Shown here piece by piece: positions 7,575 through 15,760 of a stretch of DNA of 64,000 bases. The DNA is from an uncultured Oscillospiraceae bacterium. Lineage in GTDB: Bacteria; Bacillota; Clostridia; Oscillospirales; Oscillospiraceae. The notes beneath the pieces were generated by a model, which was given only the letters and a program-made list of their open reading frames with translations, searched no databases and had not been told where the DNA came from. A program made the translations under genes and the position numbers. Position 1 is the stretch's first letter, and the number at the start of each line of letters is the position of its first letter. The stretch covers positions 1 through 64,000 of the forward strand of contig CALWXJ010000056.1 in NCBI GenBank assembly GCA_944385475.1, in the 5' to 3' direction.

Positions 7575-8629
7575 AGACCATCCGCGTGACGGCCTCCCGG
7601 GACTATGATGTTTGCATCGGCGCCGGCCTTTTGGGCCAGGCGGGAGAGCGCATCGCAGAATCCACCGGCGCCGCCCGGGTGGCCATCGTCTCCGATGACC
7701 GGGTGTGGGCGCTCTACGGCCCCAAGGTGGAAAGCGCCCTTCAGGCGGCGGGGATCAAGACCGTCCGGGCGGTGTTTCCCCACGGGGAGAAATCCAAGAC
7801 CCTGGAGACCTATGCCCAGGTGATCCATGTCCTGTCGGAAAACCGCTTCAGCCGCAGCGATGCGGTGGTGGCCCTGGGGGGCGGCGTCCCCGGGGATCTG
7901 GGGGGATTTGCCGCCGCCACCTATCAGCGGGGCATGGGCTTTGTTCAGATCCCCACCACGCTTTTGGCGGCGGTGGACTCCTCTGTGGGAGGAAAGACCG
8001 GGGTGGATCTTCCGGAGGGGAAAAACCAGGTGGGGGCCTTTTACCAGCCCAATCTGGTGCTGTGCGATCCGGATACGCTGGCTACCCTGCCCCGGGAGGA
8101 GTACCGCAGCGGCTGCGCCGAGGTGATCAAATACGGCCTTTTGGAAGATGCGGACTTCTTCCGCAGCCTGGCGCAAACGCCGGTGGAGGAGCAGACAGAG
8201 ACGGTGATCGCCGCCTGTGTGGCCATGAAGCGGGACATTGTGGCCCGGGATGAGCGGGACACCGGCTGCCGCCGGCTTTTGAACCTGGGCCACACCGTGG
8301 GCCACGCGGTGGAGTCGTGCGGCGGGTATACCATCTCCCACGGAGAGGCTGTGGCCATTGGCATGGCGGTGATCACCCGGGCCGCCGCTGCCCGGGGCAT
8401 CTGCTCCCGGGAGACGGCGGAGGCGGTGGAGGACATCCTGCGCCGCTATGGCCTGCCGGACCAGACGGTGTGCAGCCGGGAGGAGCTCTGCCAGGCGGCC
8501 CTCCGGGATAAGAAGATCGCCGGGGGGCGTCTGCACCTGGTGGTGCCGGAGGCGGTGGGCCGCTGCCGCATCGTGCCCATCGATGCCATGGAGTTTGGCT
8601 CCTGGCTGCGGGACGGGGGTGTCCGTTGA
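7571..8629 (+). CDS. aroB: 3-dehydroquinate synthase
   Basis: Second shikimate step, cyclising DAHP to 3-dehydroquinate with catalytic NAD and a divalent metal. 352 residues, full length. GGGVPGDLGGFAAATYQRG and the TTLLAAVDSSVGGKTGVD motif are diagnostic. The metal ligands are expected in CAEVIKYG (Glu), NLGHTVGHAVE (His) and the later HGEAVAIG (His). Coupled to tyrA by a four-base overlap. Confidence 0.95.
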   Translation: MKTIRVTASRDYDVCIGAGLLGQAGERIAESTGAARVAIVSDDRVWALYGPKVESALQAAGIKTVRAVFPHGEKSKTLETYAQVIHVLSENRFSRSDAVVALGGGVPGDLGGFAAATYQRGMGFVQIPTTLLAAVDSSVGGKTGVDLPEGKNQVGAFYQPNLVLCDPDTLATLPREEYRSGCAEVIKYGLLEDADFFRSLAQTPVEEQTETVIAACVAMKRDIVARDERDTGCRRLLNLGHTVGHAVESCGGYTISHGEAVAIGMAVITRAAAARGICSRETAEAVEDILRRYGLPDQTVCSREELCQAALRDKKIAGGRLHLVVPEAVGRCRIVPIDAMEFGSWLRDGGVR

Positions 8630-9882
8630 CGGCCCGGCAGATCCCCCCCGGCCCCCGGCAGGGGCGGGTGCGGGCACCGTCCTCCAAGTCCCAGGCCCAT
8701 CGCCTCCTCATCTGCGCCGCCCTGGGGCAGCAGGAGGTGGAGGTGGCGTGTGAAGGCCTTTCCCAGGACATCCTGGCCACCGCCGGGTGCCTGCGGGCCC
8801 TGGGAGCCGGTGTGGACGTCACCTCCCGGGGCCTTGCGGTCCGCCCGGGTCCCCTGGCGGGAGGGACGCTGTCCCTGCCCTGCGGGGAGAGCGGCTCCAC
8901 CCTGCGCTTTTTGCTGCCTCTGGCAGGGGTGCTGGGGGCGGAGGGCTGGTTTGAGATGGCGGGGCGGCTTCCCCAACGTCCTCTGGCCCCGCTGGATGAG
9001 CAGCTGCGGCTCCATGGTATGACCCTTGTCCGGGAGGGGCAGCGGCTGTATTTTACAGGACAGCTGCAGGGCGGGACGTACACCCTGCCGGGAAACGTCT
9101 CGTCCCAGTATCTCTCCGGGCTGCTGATGGCCCTGCCCCACGGGGAGCAGGACAGCCGCCTTTTGGTGGAGGGGACACTGGAGTCTGCTCCTTATGTGGC
9201 CATGACGGAGCAGGCCCTGTCCCTTGCCGGGATCCGCCTGGAAAAGGGAGAGGGGATGTGGCATATTCCCGGGGGGCAGCGCTATGCTCTGCCCCGGTGC
9301 TGCCAAGTGGAGGGGGATTGGTCCAACGGGGCCTTTTTCCTCTGCATGGGCGCGCTTTCTCCTGAGGGGGTAAGAGTGGAAGGGTTGTCTTCCTCCTCCT
9401 GCCAGGGGGACCGGCAGGTGCTGGCGTACCTGCGGGACTTCGGGGCAGTGGTGGAAGAGGAGGAAGATGCCCTCACCGTCCGCCGGGGGGCGTTGCGGGG
9501 CATCACCATTGACGCCGCCCCCATCCCCGACCTGATCCCCACTTTGTGCGTCCTGGCCGCCGCCGGGGAGGGGGAGACCCAGGTCCTCCATGCCGGGCGG
9601 CTGCGGTTAAAAGAGTCAGATCGTCTCCGCTCCACAGCGGAACTGCTGCGGGACCTGGGGGGCGACGTGGAAGAACTGCCGGAGGGGCTGGTGATCCGGG
9701 GCCGCGGCGGGCTGCGGGGCGGCCGGGCGGAGGCCCAAAATGACCACCGCATCGCCATGGCAGCGTCTGTGGCCGCCTGCGCCTGCCAGGAGGCGGTGGA
9801 GATCTCCCAGCCTGCGTGCGTGGAGAAATCCTATCCCCGGTTCTGGCAGGATTTTGAGAGTTTGAAAGGAGGGCGGACATGA
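8626..9882 (+). CDS. aroA: 3-phosphoshikimate 1-carboxyvinyltransferase (EPSP synthase)
   Basis: Transfers the enolpyruvyl group of PEP to shikimate 3-phosphate. 418 residues with PSSKSQAHRLLI near the start, GESGSTLRFLLPLAG around residue 87, RLKESDR near 325 and NDHRIAMAA near 372, all conserved in the family. The start is a TTG at 8626 overlapping the aroB stop; no ATG or GTG lies in frame nearby, so this weak start probably depends on coupling to aroB translation. Ala follows Gln in the first motif where most enzymes have SKSxTxR (here SQAHR), a common variant in Firmicutes. Confidence 0.93.
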   Translation: MTARQIPPGPRQGRVRAPSSKSQAHRLLICAALGQQEVEVACEGLSQDILATAGCLRALGAGVDVTSRGLAVRPGPLAGGTLSLPCGESGSTLRFLLPLAGVLGAEGWFEMAGRLPQRPLAPLDEQLRLHGMTLVREGQRLYFTGQLQGGTYTLPGNVSSQYLSGLLMALPHGEQDSRLLVEGTLESAPYVAMTEQALSLAGIRLEKGEGMWHIPGGQRYALPRCCQVEGDWSNGAFFLCMGALSPEGVRVEGLSSSSCQGDRQVLAYLRDFGAVVEEEEDALTVRRGALRGITIDAAPIPDLIPTLCVLAAAGEGETQVLHAGRLRLKESDRLRSTAELLRDLGGDVEELPEGLVIRGRGGLRGGRAEAQNDHRIAMAASVAACACQEAVEISQPACVEKSYPRFWQDFESLKGGRT

Positions 9883-10949
9883 GCAGCAGTTTCGGGAAAA
9901 ATCTGCATCTGACGATTTTCGGGCAATCGCACTCTTCCGCCATCGGTGTCACCATAGACGGGCTCCCCGCCGGGGAGGAGATCGATCTGGAGCGGCTGCA
10001 GCGGTTCCTGGACCGCCGGGCCCCGGGGGGCAGGGCCTATGCCACCGCCCGCCAGGAGGCGGACCGGCCGGAGATCCTCTGCGGCATGAAAGACGGGGTC
10101 ACCTGCGGCGCGCCGCTGTGTGCCTTGATCCGCAACACGGACACTCGCTCCGGGGACTATGCGCCCTTCGCCCGGATCCCCCGTCCCGGCCATGCCGACT
10201 ACACCGCCTGGGTGAAGTATGGCGGATACCAGGACAGCGCCGGGGGCGGACACTTCTCCGGAAGACTCACAGCGCCGCTGTGCATCGCCGGGGGTATCTG
10301 CCTGCAGCTTCTGGAGCGGGAGGGGATCACCCTGATTTCCCGCATTGCCTCCATCGGCCCGGTGGAGGACCGGGGGGCGCTGGCAAGCTCTACGGCGGAG
10401 AAGGAGTTCCCCGTGGTGGATGACGCCCAGGGAGCGGCCATGCAGGCCGCCATTGCTGCCGCCAAGGCGGAGGGGGATTCCCTGGGGGGCGTGATCGAAT
10501 GTGCCGTAATGGGCCTGCCCCCGGGACTGGGGGAGCCCATGTTCGGCGGCATGGAGAGCTTGATCGCCGCGGCGGTATTTGCCATCCCCGCTGTCAAGGG
10601 GGTGGAATTCGGAGCGGGGTTTGCTGCCGCCGCCCTGCGGGGCAGCGAAGATAACGATCCCTTTGCCGTGGAGGAGGGGCGGGTAGTTACCACCACCAAC
10701 CACTGCGGCGGTATTTTGGGAGGCATCACCAATGGGATGCCCCTTGTGTTCCGGGCGGCAGTGAAGCCCACCCCCTCCATCGCCCGGGAACAGCAGAGCA
10801 TCTGTCTGGAGACTCTCGCCCCCGCGCCGCTGCGGGTGGGAGGGCGTCATGATCCCTGCATCGTGCCCCGGGCGGTCCCCTGCATGGAGGCCGCGGCGGC
10901 CATCGCCATTTACGACGCGCTGTTGGAGCGGAGAAAAGAGAAGAGGTAA
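9879..10949 (+). CDS. aroC: Chorismate synthase
   Basis: Makes chorismate from EPSP using reduced FMN. 356 residues. Recognisable segments are FGQSHSSAIGVTIDGLPAG at residues 12-30, the GGRAYATARQEAD loop near 50, the YQDSAGGGHFSGRLTA stretch near 120, and GGILGGITNGMPL near 282. It shares a four-base overlap with aroA and lies six bases before pheA, which completes the chorismate route within one transcript. Confidence 0.94.
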   Translation: MSSSFGKNLHLTIFGQSHSSAIGVTIDGLPAGEEIDLERLQRFLDRRAPGGRAYATARQEADRPEILCGMKDGVTCGAPLCALIRNTDTRSGDYAPFARIPRPGHADYTAWVKYGGYQDSAGGGHFSGRLTAPLCIAGGICLQLLEREGITLISRIASIGPVEDRGALASSTAEKEFPVVDDAQGAAMQAAIAAAKAEGDSLGGVIECAVMGLPPGLGEPMFGGMESLIAAAVFAIPAVKGVEFGAGFAAAALRGSEDNDPFAVEEGRVVTTTNHCGGILGGITNGMPLVFRAAVKPTPSIAREQQSICLETLAPAPLRVGGRHDPCIVPRAVPCMEAAAAIAIYDALLERRKEKR

Positions 10950-10955
10950 AACGCT

Positions 10956-12098
10956 ATGGAATTACAGGATTATCGCAAAGAGATTGACGAGATCGACGAA
11001 AAGCTCACGGCGCTGTTCACCCAGCGCATGGAGGTGGCGGGGAAAATCGCCGCCTATAAAAAAGAGGCAGGGATGCCGGTTTTGGACGTGCGGCGGGAGC
11101 GGGAGAAGCTCCAGGCCATTGCTGACAAGACTCCCCAGGAGTTAAGAGAGTATGCCGTGTCCCTTTACTCGCTGCTCTTTGAGCTCAGCCGCAGCTGGCA
11201 AAACCGCTCCATGGGCATCACCAGCCCCCTGGCCCAGCAGATTCAAGACGCCGTGGAAAAGACGCCTCAGCTCTTTCCCGCCAGTGCCGCCGTGGCCTGC
11301 CAGGGGGTGGAGGGGGCCTATTCCCAGCTGGCCTGTGAGCGGCTTTTCCGCATGCCCAACGTCTTTTATTTCTCCAATTTCGAGGCGGTGTTCTCCGCCA
11401 TTGACAAGGGACTTTGCAAATACGGCGTCATCCCCCTGGAGAACAGTACTGCCGGCTCTGTCAACCAGGTGTATGACCTGATGATGCGCCACAATTTCCG
11501 CATCGTGCGCAGTGTGCGGCTGAAGGTGGACCACAACCTGCTGGCAAAGCCCGGCACCAAACTCTCGGATATCAAGGAGATCTACTCCCATGAGCAGGCC
11601 ATCAGCCAGTGCGGGGGCTTTTTGAGCACGCTGCCGGATGTGAAGGTCATCCGCTGTGAAAACACCGCTGCCGCCGCCAAAATGGTGGCCCAGTCCTCCC
11701 GGGGGGATGTGGCGGCCCTCTCCTCCCGCTCCTGTGTGGAGCTCTATGGGCTGGAGTGCCTGGCCTCCTCCGTCCAGGACAAGGGCAACAACTTCACCCG
11801 GTTTATCTGCATCTCCAAGGATCTGGAGATCTACCCCGGTGCCGACCGCACCAGCTTGATGATGGTGCTGCCCCACAAGCCCGGCTCTTTGTATAAGACC
11901 CTCTCCCGGTTTTATGCATTGGGCATCAATCTCAACAAGCTGGAAAGCCGACCCCTGCCGGATCGGAATTTTGAGTTCATGTTTTATTTTGACCTGGAGA
12001 CCTCTATTTACTCCCCGGAGTTTTTGCAGCTGATGGGTGAGCTGCGGGGCATGAGTGAGGAGTTCTCCTATCTGGGCAGCTACAGCGAGGTGGTATGA
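10956..12098 (+). CDS. pheA: Bifunctional chorismate mutase / prephenate dehydratase
   Basis: 380 residues in three parts. Residues 1-85 are an AroQ-type chorismate mutase (YRKEIDEIDEKLTALFTQRM and the KKEAGMPVLD helix). Residues 110-285 are prephenate dehydratase, with GVEGAYSQLA, IPLENSTAGSVNQVYD and DKGNNFTRF. Residues 295-375 form an ACT domain with LNKLESRPLPD, whose ESRP motif binds Phe for feedback inhibition in known P-proteins. It commits chorismate to phenylpyruvate. It is the only chorismate mutase in the operon, so it also supplies prephenate to TyrA. Confidence 0.93.
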   Translation: MELQDYRKEIDEIDEKLTALFTQRMEVAGKIAAYKKEAGMPVLDVRREREKLQAIADKTPQELREYAVSLYSLLFELSRSWQNRSMGITSPLAQQIQDAVEKTPQLFPASAAVACQGVEGAYSQLACERLFRMPNVFYFSNFEAVFSAIDKGLCKYGVIPLENSTAGSVNQVYDLMMRHNFRIVRSVRLKVDHNLLAKPGTKLSDIKEIYSHEQAISQCGGFLSTLPDVKVIRCENTAAAAKMVAQSSRGDVAALSSRSCVELYGLECLASSVQDKGNNFTRFICISKDLEIYPGADRTSLMMVLPHKPGSLYKTLSRFYALGINLNKLESRPLPDRNFEFMFYFDLETSIYSPEFLQLMGELRGMSEEFSYLGSYSEVV

Positions 12099-13330
12099 AC
12101 ATGCGCTGCGGTCTTTTTGGCCATCCCCTGGGCCACACATACTCCCCCGCCATCCACGCCCAGCTGGGGGACTATCACTATGAGGTCTTTGATACCCCCC
12201 CGGAGAAGCTGGATGCATTTTTGAAAAAGGGGGACTGGGACGGACTCAACGTCACGATTCCCTATAAAAAAGCAGTGATCCCCTATTGCCAGGCCCTCTC
12301 CCCCATGGCTGCAAAAACCGGCAGTGTCAATGTCCTGGTCCGCCGGAAGGACGGCACCCTCTATGGGGACAACACTGACGCCTTCGGCTTTTCCTGGATG
12401 ATCCGCCAGGGAGGCATGGTCATCGCTGGGAAGAAGGCGGTGGTCCTGGGCAACGGCGGCGTCAGCCCCACGGTCTGTGCCGTACTGGAGGAGATGGGGG
12501 CAGCGTCCATCGCGGTGATCTCCCGCAGGGGAGAGGATAACTATGAAAACCTAAGCCGCCACGCCGACGCCCAGATCCTGGTGAACACTACCCCGGTGGG
12601 AATGTATCCGGGCAACGGCACCTCTGCGGTGGATCTGCGGGAATTCCCCCGGTGTGAGGGGGTGCTGGAACTGATCTACAACCCCGCCCGCACGGCGCTG
12701 ATGATGCAGGCCCAGGCCTTGGGCATTCCGGCAGTGGGGGGGCTGGGGATGCTGGTGGCCCAGGCAAAAAAGGCGGCGGAACTGTTTACCGGCAAGACTC
12801 TGGAGAAAGAGCGGATCCACCGGATCACCGCGGATCTCGCCTTCCGGATGGGCAATCTCATCCTCATTGGGATGCCCGGCTGCGGCAAGACCACGGTGGC
12901 CCGGGCCCTGGCCGCGCGCCTGGGGAGAAAGGCGGAGGATTGCGACCAGTGGGTGGAGTGCCACGCCGGCACAGACATCCCCTCCATCTTTGCCCGGGAG
13001 GGGGAGGCGGGCTTTCGCCGGTGGGAGAGCCAGGCGATCCAGGACCTGGGCAAGTGTTCCGGCATCGTCCTTGCCACCGGGGGCGGCTGTGTGGAGCGGG
13101 AGGAGAATTATTTCCCGCTGCATCAAAACGGCACCATCTTTTGCCTGCGGCGGGATCTGGACCTTCTGCCCCGGGAGGGGCGACCTGTGTCCCAAAGCAG
13201 CGACATGGAGGCCCTTGCCCGCCGGCGGGAGCCCCTGTATCAGCGGTTTGCCGACTATACCATTGATAACAACGGCCCTGTGGAGGAGACCGTGAACCAT
13301 ATCCTGGAGGTGATGGGATGCGCTTTTTGA
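12095..13330 (+). CDS. Shikimate dehydrogenase-shikimate kinase fusion
   Basis: 411 residues joining AroE and AroK activities. Residues 1-250 are shikimate dehydrogenase: GHPLGHTYSPAIH near the start binds shikimate, LNVTIPYKK carries the catalytic Lys, and VVLGNGGVSP is the NADPH loop (GNGGVSP where GAGGA is usual). Residues 252-411 are shikimate kinase: LIGMPGCGKTTVARALA is the Walker A loop, with DQWVECHAGTDIPSIFAREGEAGFRRWE and ATGGGCV following. It catalyses two non-consecutive shikimate steps. Overlaps pheA by four bases and aroQ by thirteen. An ATG six bases later is an alternative start. Confidence 0.92.
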   Translation: MNMRCGLFGHPLGHTYSPAIHAQLGDYHYEVFDTPPEKLDAFLKKGDWDGLNVTIPYKKAVIPYCQALSPMAAKTGSVNVLVRRKDGTLYGDNTDAFGFSWMIRQGGMVIAGKKAVVLGNGGVSPTVCAVLEEMGAASIAVISRRGEDNYENLSRHADAQILVNTTPVGMYPGNGTSAVDLREFPRCEGVLELIYNPARTALMMQAQALGIPAVGGLGMLVAQAKKAAELFTGKTLEKERIHRITADLAFRMGNLILIGMPGCGKTTVARALAARLGRKAEDCDQWVECHAGTDIPSIFAREGEAGFRRWESQAIQDLGKCSGIVLATGGGCVEREENYFPLHQNGTIFCLRRDLDLLPREGRPVSQSSDMEALARRREPLYQRFADYTIDNNGPVEETVNHILEVMGCAF

Positions 13331-13761
13331 TCATCAACGGCCCCAACTTGAATCTTCTGGGGCTGCGGGAGCCGGACATTTACGGCCGACGCACCTATGA
13401 AGACCTGCTGGAGGAGATCCGAAAGGAATGTGCTCAGGTGGGTGTGGAGGGGGATACCTTCCAGTCCAATCACGAAGGGGACATCGTAGACCGGATCCAG
13501 ACGGCCTATGGGGTCTATGACGGCATTGTCATCAACCCTGCAGCCTATACCCATACCAGTGTGGCCATCCTGGACGCGCTGAAGGCGGTGGTGCTGCCGG
13601 CGGTGGAGGTGCATCTTTCCGACGTGGCCAGCCGGGAGAGCTTCCGCCAGGTGTCCTATGCGGGCATGGCCTGCGTCAAGACCTTTGCCGGAGAGGGCTT
13701 TGCAGGTTACGGCAAGGCCATCCGCTATCTCAAATCTTACTGCGAGGGGGACAGGACATGA
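13318..13761 (+). CDS. aroQ: 3-dehydroquinate dehydratase, type II
   Basis: 147 residues, normal for the dodecameric type II enzyme. NGPNLNLLGLREPDIYG opens the protein; the catalytic Tyr lies in the following flexible loop. FQSNHEGDIVD, NPAAYTHTSVAI and VEVHLSDVASRESFR are the other signatures. It converts 3-dehydroquinate to 3-dehydroshikimate. The gene starts inside the end of the fusion gene, so its translation probably depends on re-initiation. Confidence 0.95.
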   Translation: MRFLIINGPNLNLLGLREPDIYGRRTYEDLLEEIRKECAQVGVEGDTFQSNHEGDIVDRIQTAYGVYDGIVINPAAYTHTSVAILDALKAVVLPAVEVHLSDVASRESFRQVSYAGMACVKTFAGEGFAGYGKAIRYLKSYCEGDRT

Positions 13762-14942
13762 TTGCCAAAAGGCTCATAGAGTGGGGCAGCAGCGGCTCCA
13801 CCATCCGGGAGATCGCCGCCTACGGCGAGGCCCGGGCCGCCCAGATAGGGGCGGAAAACGTGTTTAACTTCACCATTGGCAGCCCCAGTGTGGATCCGCC
13901 TCCCTGCGTGTATGAAAGCGTGGAGCGACTGATGCGCACTCTGCCGCCTACACAGCTCCACGCCTATGCTCCCGCTCCGGGCTATGAGAGCGTGCGGCAA
14001 AAAATGGCGGAGCATCTCAACCGCAGCTTCGGGGCGGCGTATCGCTCCCAGGACATCTATATGACCGACGGAGCATCCTCCGCCCTGGCCATTTTGACGC
14101 ATGCCCTCCTGGGCCCCGGGGAGGAGGCCCTGACCCTCACCCCCTATTTCACAGAGTATAAACTCTATGTGGAGGCCGCCGGCGGCACGCTGCGGGAGGT
14201 GCCCTCGGATCCGGAGACCTTCCAGATCGACCTGGGGGCAGTGGAGCGCGCCCTGAGCCCCAAAACGGCGCTGATGATCCTGAACTCTCCCAACAACCCC
14301 TCCGGTGTGGTGCTGTCCCGGGAGAGCCTTACGGCGCTGGGACGGCTTTTGGAAGAGCGCTCCCGGATCTATGGACATCCCATCTATGTCATTGCCGACG
14401 AGCCCTACCGGGAGCTGGTGTATGGTGATGTGGAGGTGCCCTTCCTGCCCCTGATCTATCGGGACACCATCTACTGCTATTCTTTCAGCAAGTCCTTGTC
14501 CATCCCCGGGGAGCGGGTGGGCTTTTTGGCCCTGCCCCCGACGCTGACGGACTATGAAAATGTCCACGCAGCGGTATATGGAGCCGGGCGGGCCCTGGGC
14601 TATATCTGCGTGTCCCCGCTTTTCCAGCTGGTGGCGGCGGAGTGCTTGGGAAAGACGGCAGATCTGAGCGTGTATGAGAAAAACCGCAACCTTCTCTATG
14701 GCGCTTTGCAGGGCATGGGATATCAGTGTGTTCGGCCGGATGGGGCCTTTTACCTCTTTATCCGGGCCATGGAACAGGACGCCAAGGCCTTTTGCCGCCG
14801 GGCTATGGAGATGGACCTTCTGATGGTACCGGGAGACGACTTTGGCTGCCCAGGCTATGCCCGCATTGCCTATTGTGTCACCACAGAGCAGATCCAAAGG
14901 TCCCTGCCGGTATTTGAAAAACTGGCCCGGTCTTACCGGTGA
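13758..14942 (+). CDS. PLP-dependent class I/II aminotransferase (probable aromatic aminotransferase)
   Basis: 394 residues of fold-type I aminotransferase. MILNSPNNPSGVV near residue 170, IADEPYRELVY near 215 and the lysine motif YSFSKSLSIPGERVG near 240 identify it; the Lys in SFSKS forms the Schiff base. Last gene of the aro operon, coupled to aroQ by a four-base overlap. From that position it should transaminate phenylpyruvate and 4-hydroxyphenylpyruvate to Phe and Tyr, closing the pathway. An aspartate aminotransferase activity on the same scaffold is also possible; specificity is inferred only from context. Confidence 0.85.
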   Translation: MIAKRLIEWGSSGSTIREIAAYGEARAAQIGAENVFNFTIGSPSVDPPPCVYESVERLMRTLPPTQLHAYAPAPGYESVRQKMAEHLNRSFGAAYRSQDIYMTDGASSALAILTHALLGPGEEALTLTPYFTEYKLYVEAAGGTLREVPSDPETFQIDLGAVERALSPKTALMILNSPNNPSGVVLSRESLTALGRLLEERSRIYGHPIYVIADEPYRELVYGDVEVPFLPLIYRDTIYCYSFSKSLSIPGERVGFLALPPTLTDYENVHAAVYGAGRALGYICVSPLFQLVAAECLGKTADLSVYEKNRNLLYGALQGMGYQCVRPDGAFYLFIRAMEQDAKAFCRRAMEMDLLMVPGDDFGCPGYARIAYCVTTEQIQRSLPVFEKLARSYR

Positions 14943-14950
14943 AAAAAGAG

Positions 14951-14985
14951 CATCCCGGCGGCCTTCCGGCTGCCGGGATGTCTTT
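14951..14985 (+). terminator. Terminator of the aro operon
   Basis: CATCCCGGCGGC and GCTGCCGGGATG form a 12-bp stem with one G-U pair around a short loop, followed by TCTTTAT. Confidence 0.75.
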
Positions 14986-15074
14986 ATGCGACCCTTTGGG
15001 CAGCTCTCTTGCTGATCCGCAGCCAGATTGTTGAAAGAAGGATCCGCCGGGAAAAACGGGCGGCCCGGGGGCTG

Positions 15075-15102
15075 TTGCATTTTTCCCATAAAATGGTATA
15101 CT
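15075..15102 (+). promoter_or_regulatory. Promoter upstream of the sigma factor gene
   Basis: TTGCAT at 15075-15080, 16 bp, TATACT at 15097-15102. It resembles a housekeeping promoter; an autoregulatory sigma promoter was not recognised. Confidence 0.5.
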
Positions 15103-15195
15103 GACCATGACCGGTCCGCAAGGACAAAAAAATACACTGCGGCTGCGATAAATTGCGCCGCGAGATCGTTAAATAGATGGACGGGAGGAAGATCG

Positions 15196-15759
15196 ATGTT
15201 CTCCATGACGATTGCGGAGCCAGCCCCCGGGGAGGACGCCGCGCTGGAGGCGTGTTTGCGCCGCATTGCCCGCGGCGACCAGGAGGCCCTGGCGCTGCTA
15301 TATGAAAAGACCCGGAAGGCGGTATACGGCTTCGCCCTTTCTGTTGTGAAACATCCCCAGGATGCCGAGGATATCCAGCACGACACGTATGTGCAGGTAT
15401 GGAAGGGGGCGACAAGCTATCAGGAAAAGGGAAAGCCCATGGCCTGGCTGCTGCGCATCACCCGGAACCTCTCCATGGATCTGCTGCGCCGCAAGGGGCG
15501 GGTGGACACCATGGACTGGGAGGAATGCAAGGCTTCCTTTTCCCAGCAGAGCGCCGTGACGGCAGAGGACCGGATCACCCTGGCGGGGCTTCTGGCGGCC
15601 CTGGGGGATGAGGAGCGGCAGGTGGTCACCCTTCACGCCCTGACAGGCCTGAAGCACCGGGAGATCGCCGCGCTTTTAGAATTGCCGCTGTCTACGGTTT
15701 TGTCCCGGTACAGCCGCGCCATCAAAAAACTGCAGCTTGCATGGAAGGAGGGGGACTGA
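15196..15759 (+). CDS. Sigma-70 family (ECF/SigI-like) sigma factor
   Basis: 187 residues with region 2 at about 38-105 (ALLYEKTRKAVYGFALSV, then the DAEDIQHDTYVQVWKGATSY segment) and region 4 at about 130-178 (HREIAALLELPLSTVLSRYSRAIKKL). The ATG at 15196 is preceded by GGGAGGA; the longer open frame upstream has no ribosome site. The next gene encodes an RsgI-like membrane protein one base after the stop, so they form a sigma/anti-sigma pair. Domain layout alone reads as ECF; the association with SigI-type regulation comes from the partner. Confidence 0.85.
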   Translation: MFSMTIAEPAPGEDAALEACLRRIARGDQEALALLYEKTRKAVYGFALSVVKHPQDAEDIQHDTYVQVWKGATSYQEKGKPMAWLLRITRNLSMDLLRRKGRVDTMDWEECKASFSQQSAVTAEDRITLAGLLAALGDEERQVVTLHALTGLKHREIAALLELPLSTVLSRYSRAIKKLQLAWKEGD

Positions 15760-15760
15760 T

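Noticed and set aside
13737..15386. Long antisense open frame (549 codons) over the aminotransferase and sigma genes
   Set aside because: It mirrors GC-rich codon third positions of the real genes; it has no family match, no ribosome site and low-complexity Gly/His/Arg content.
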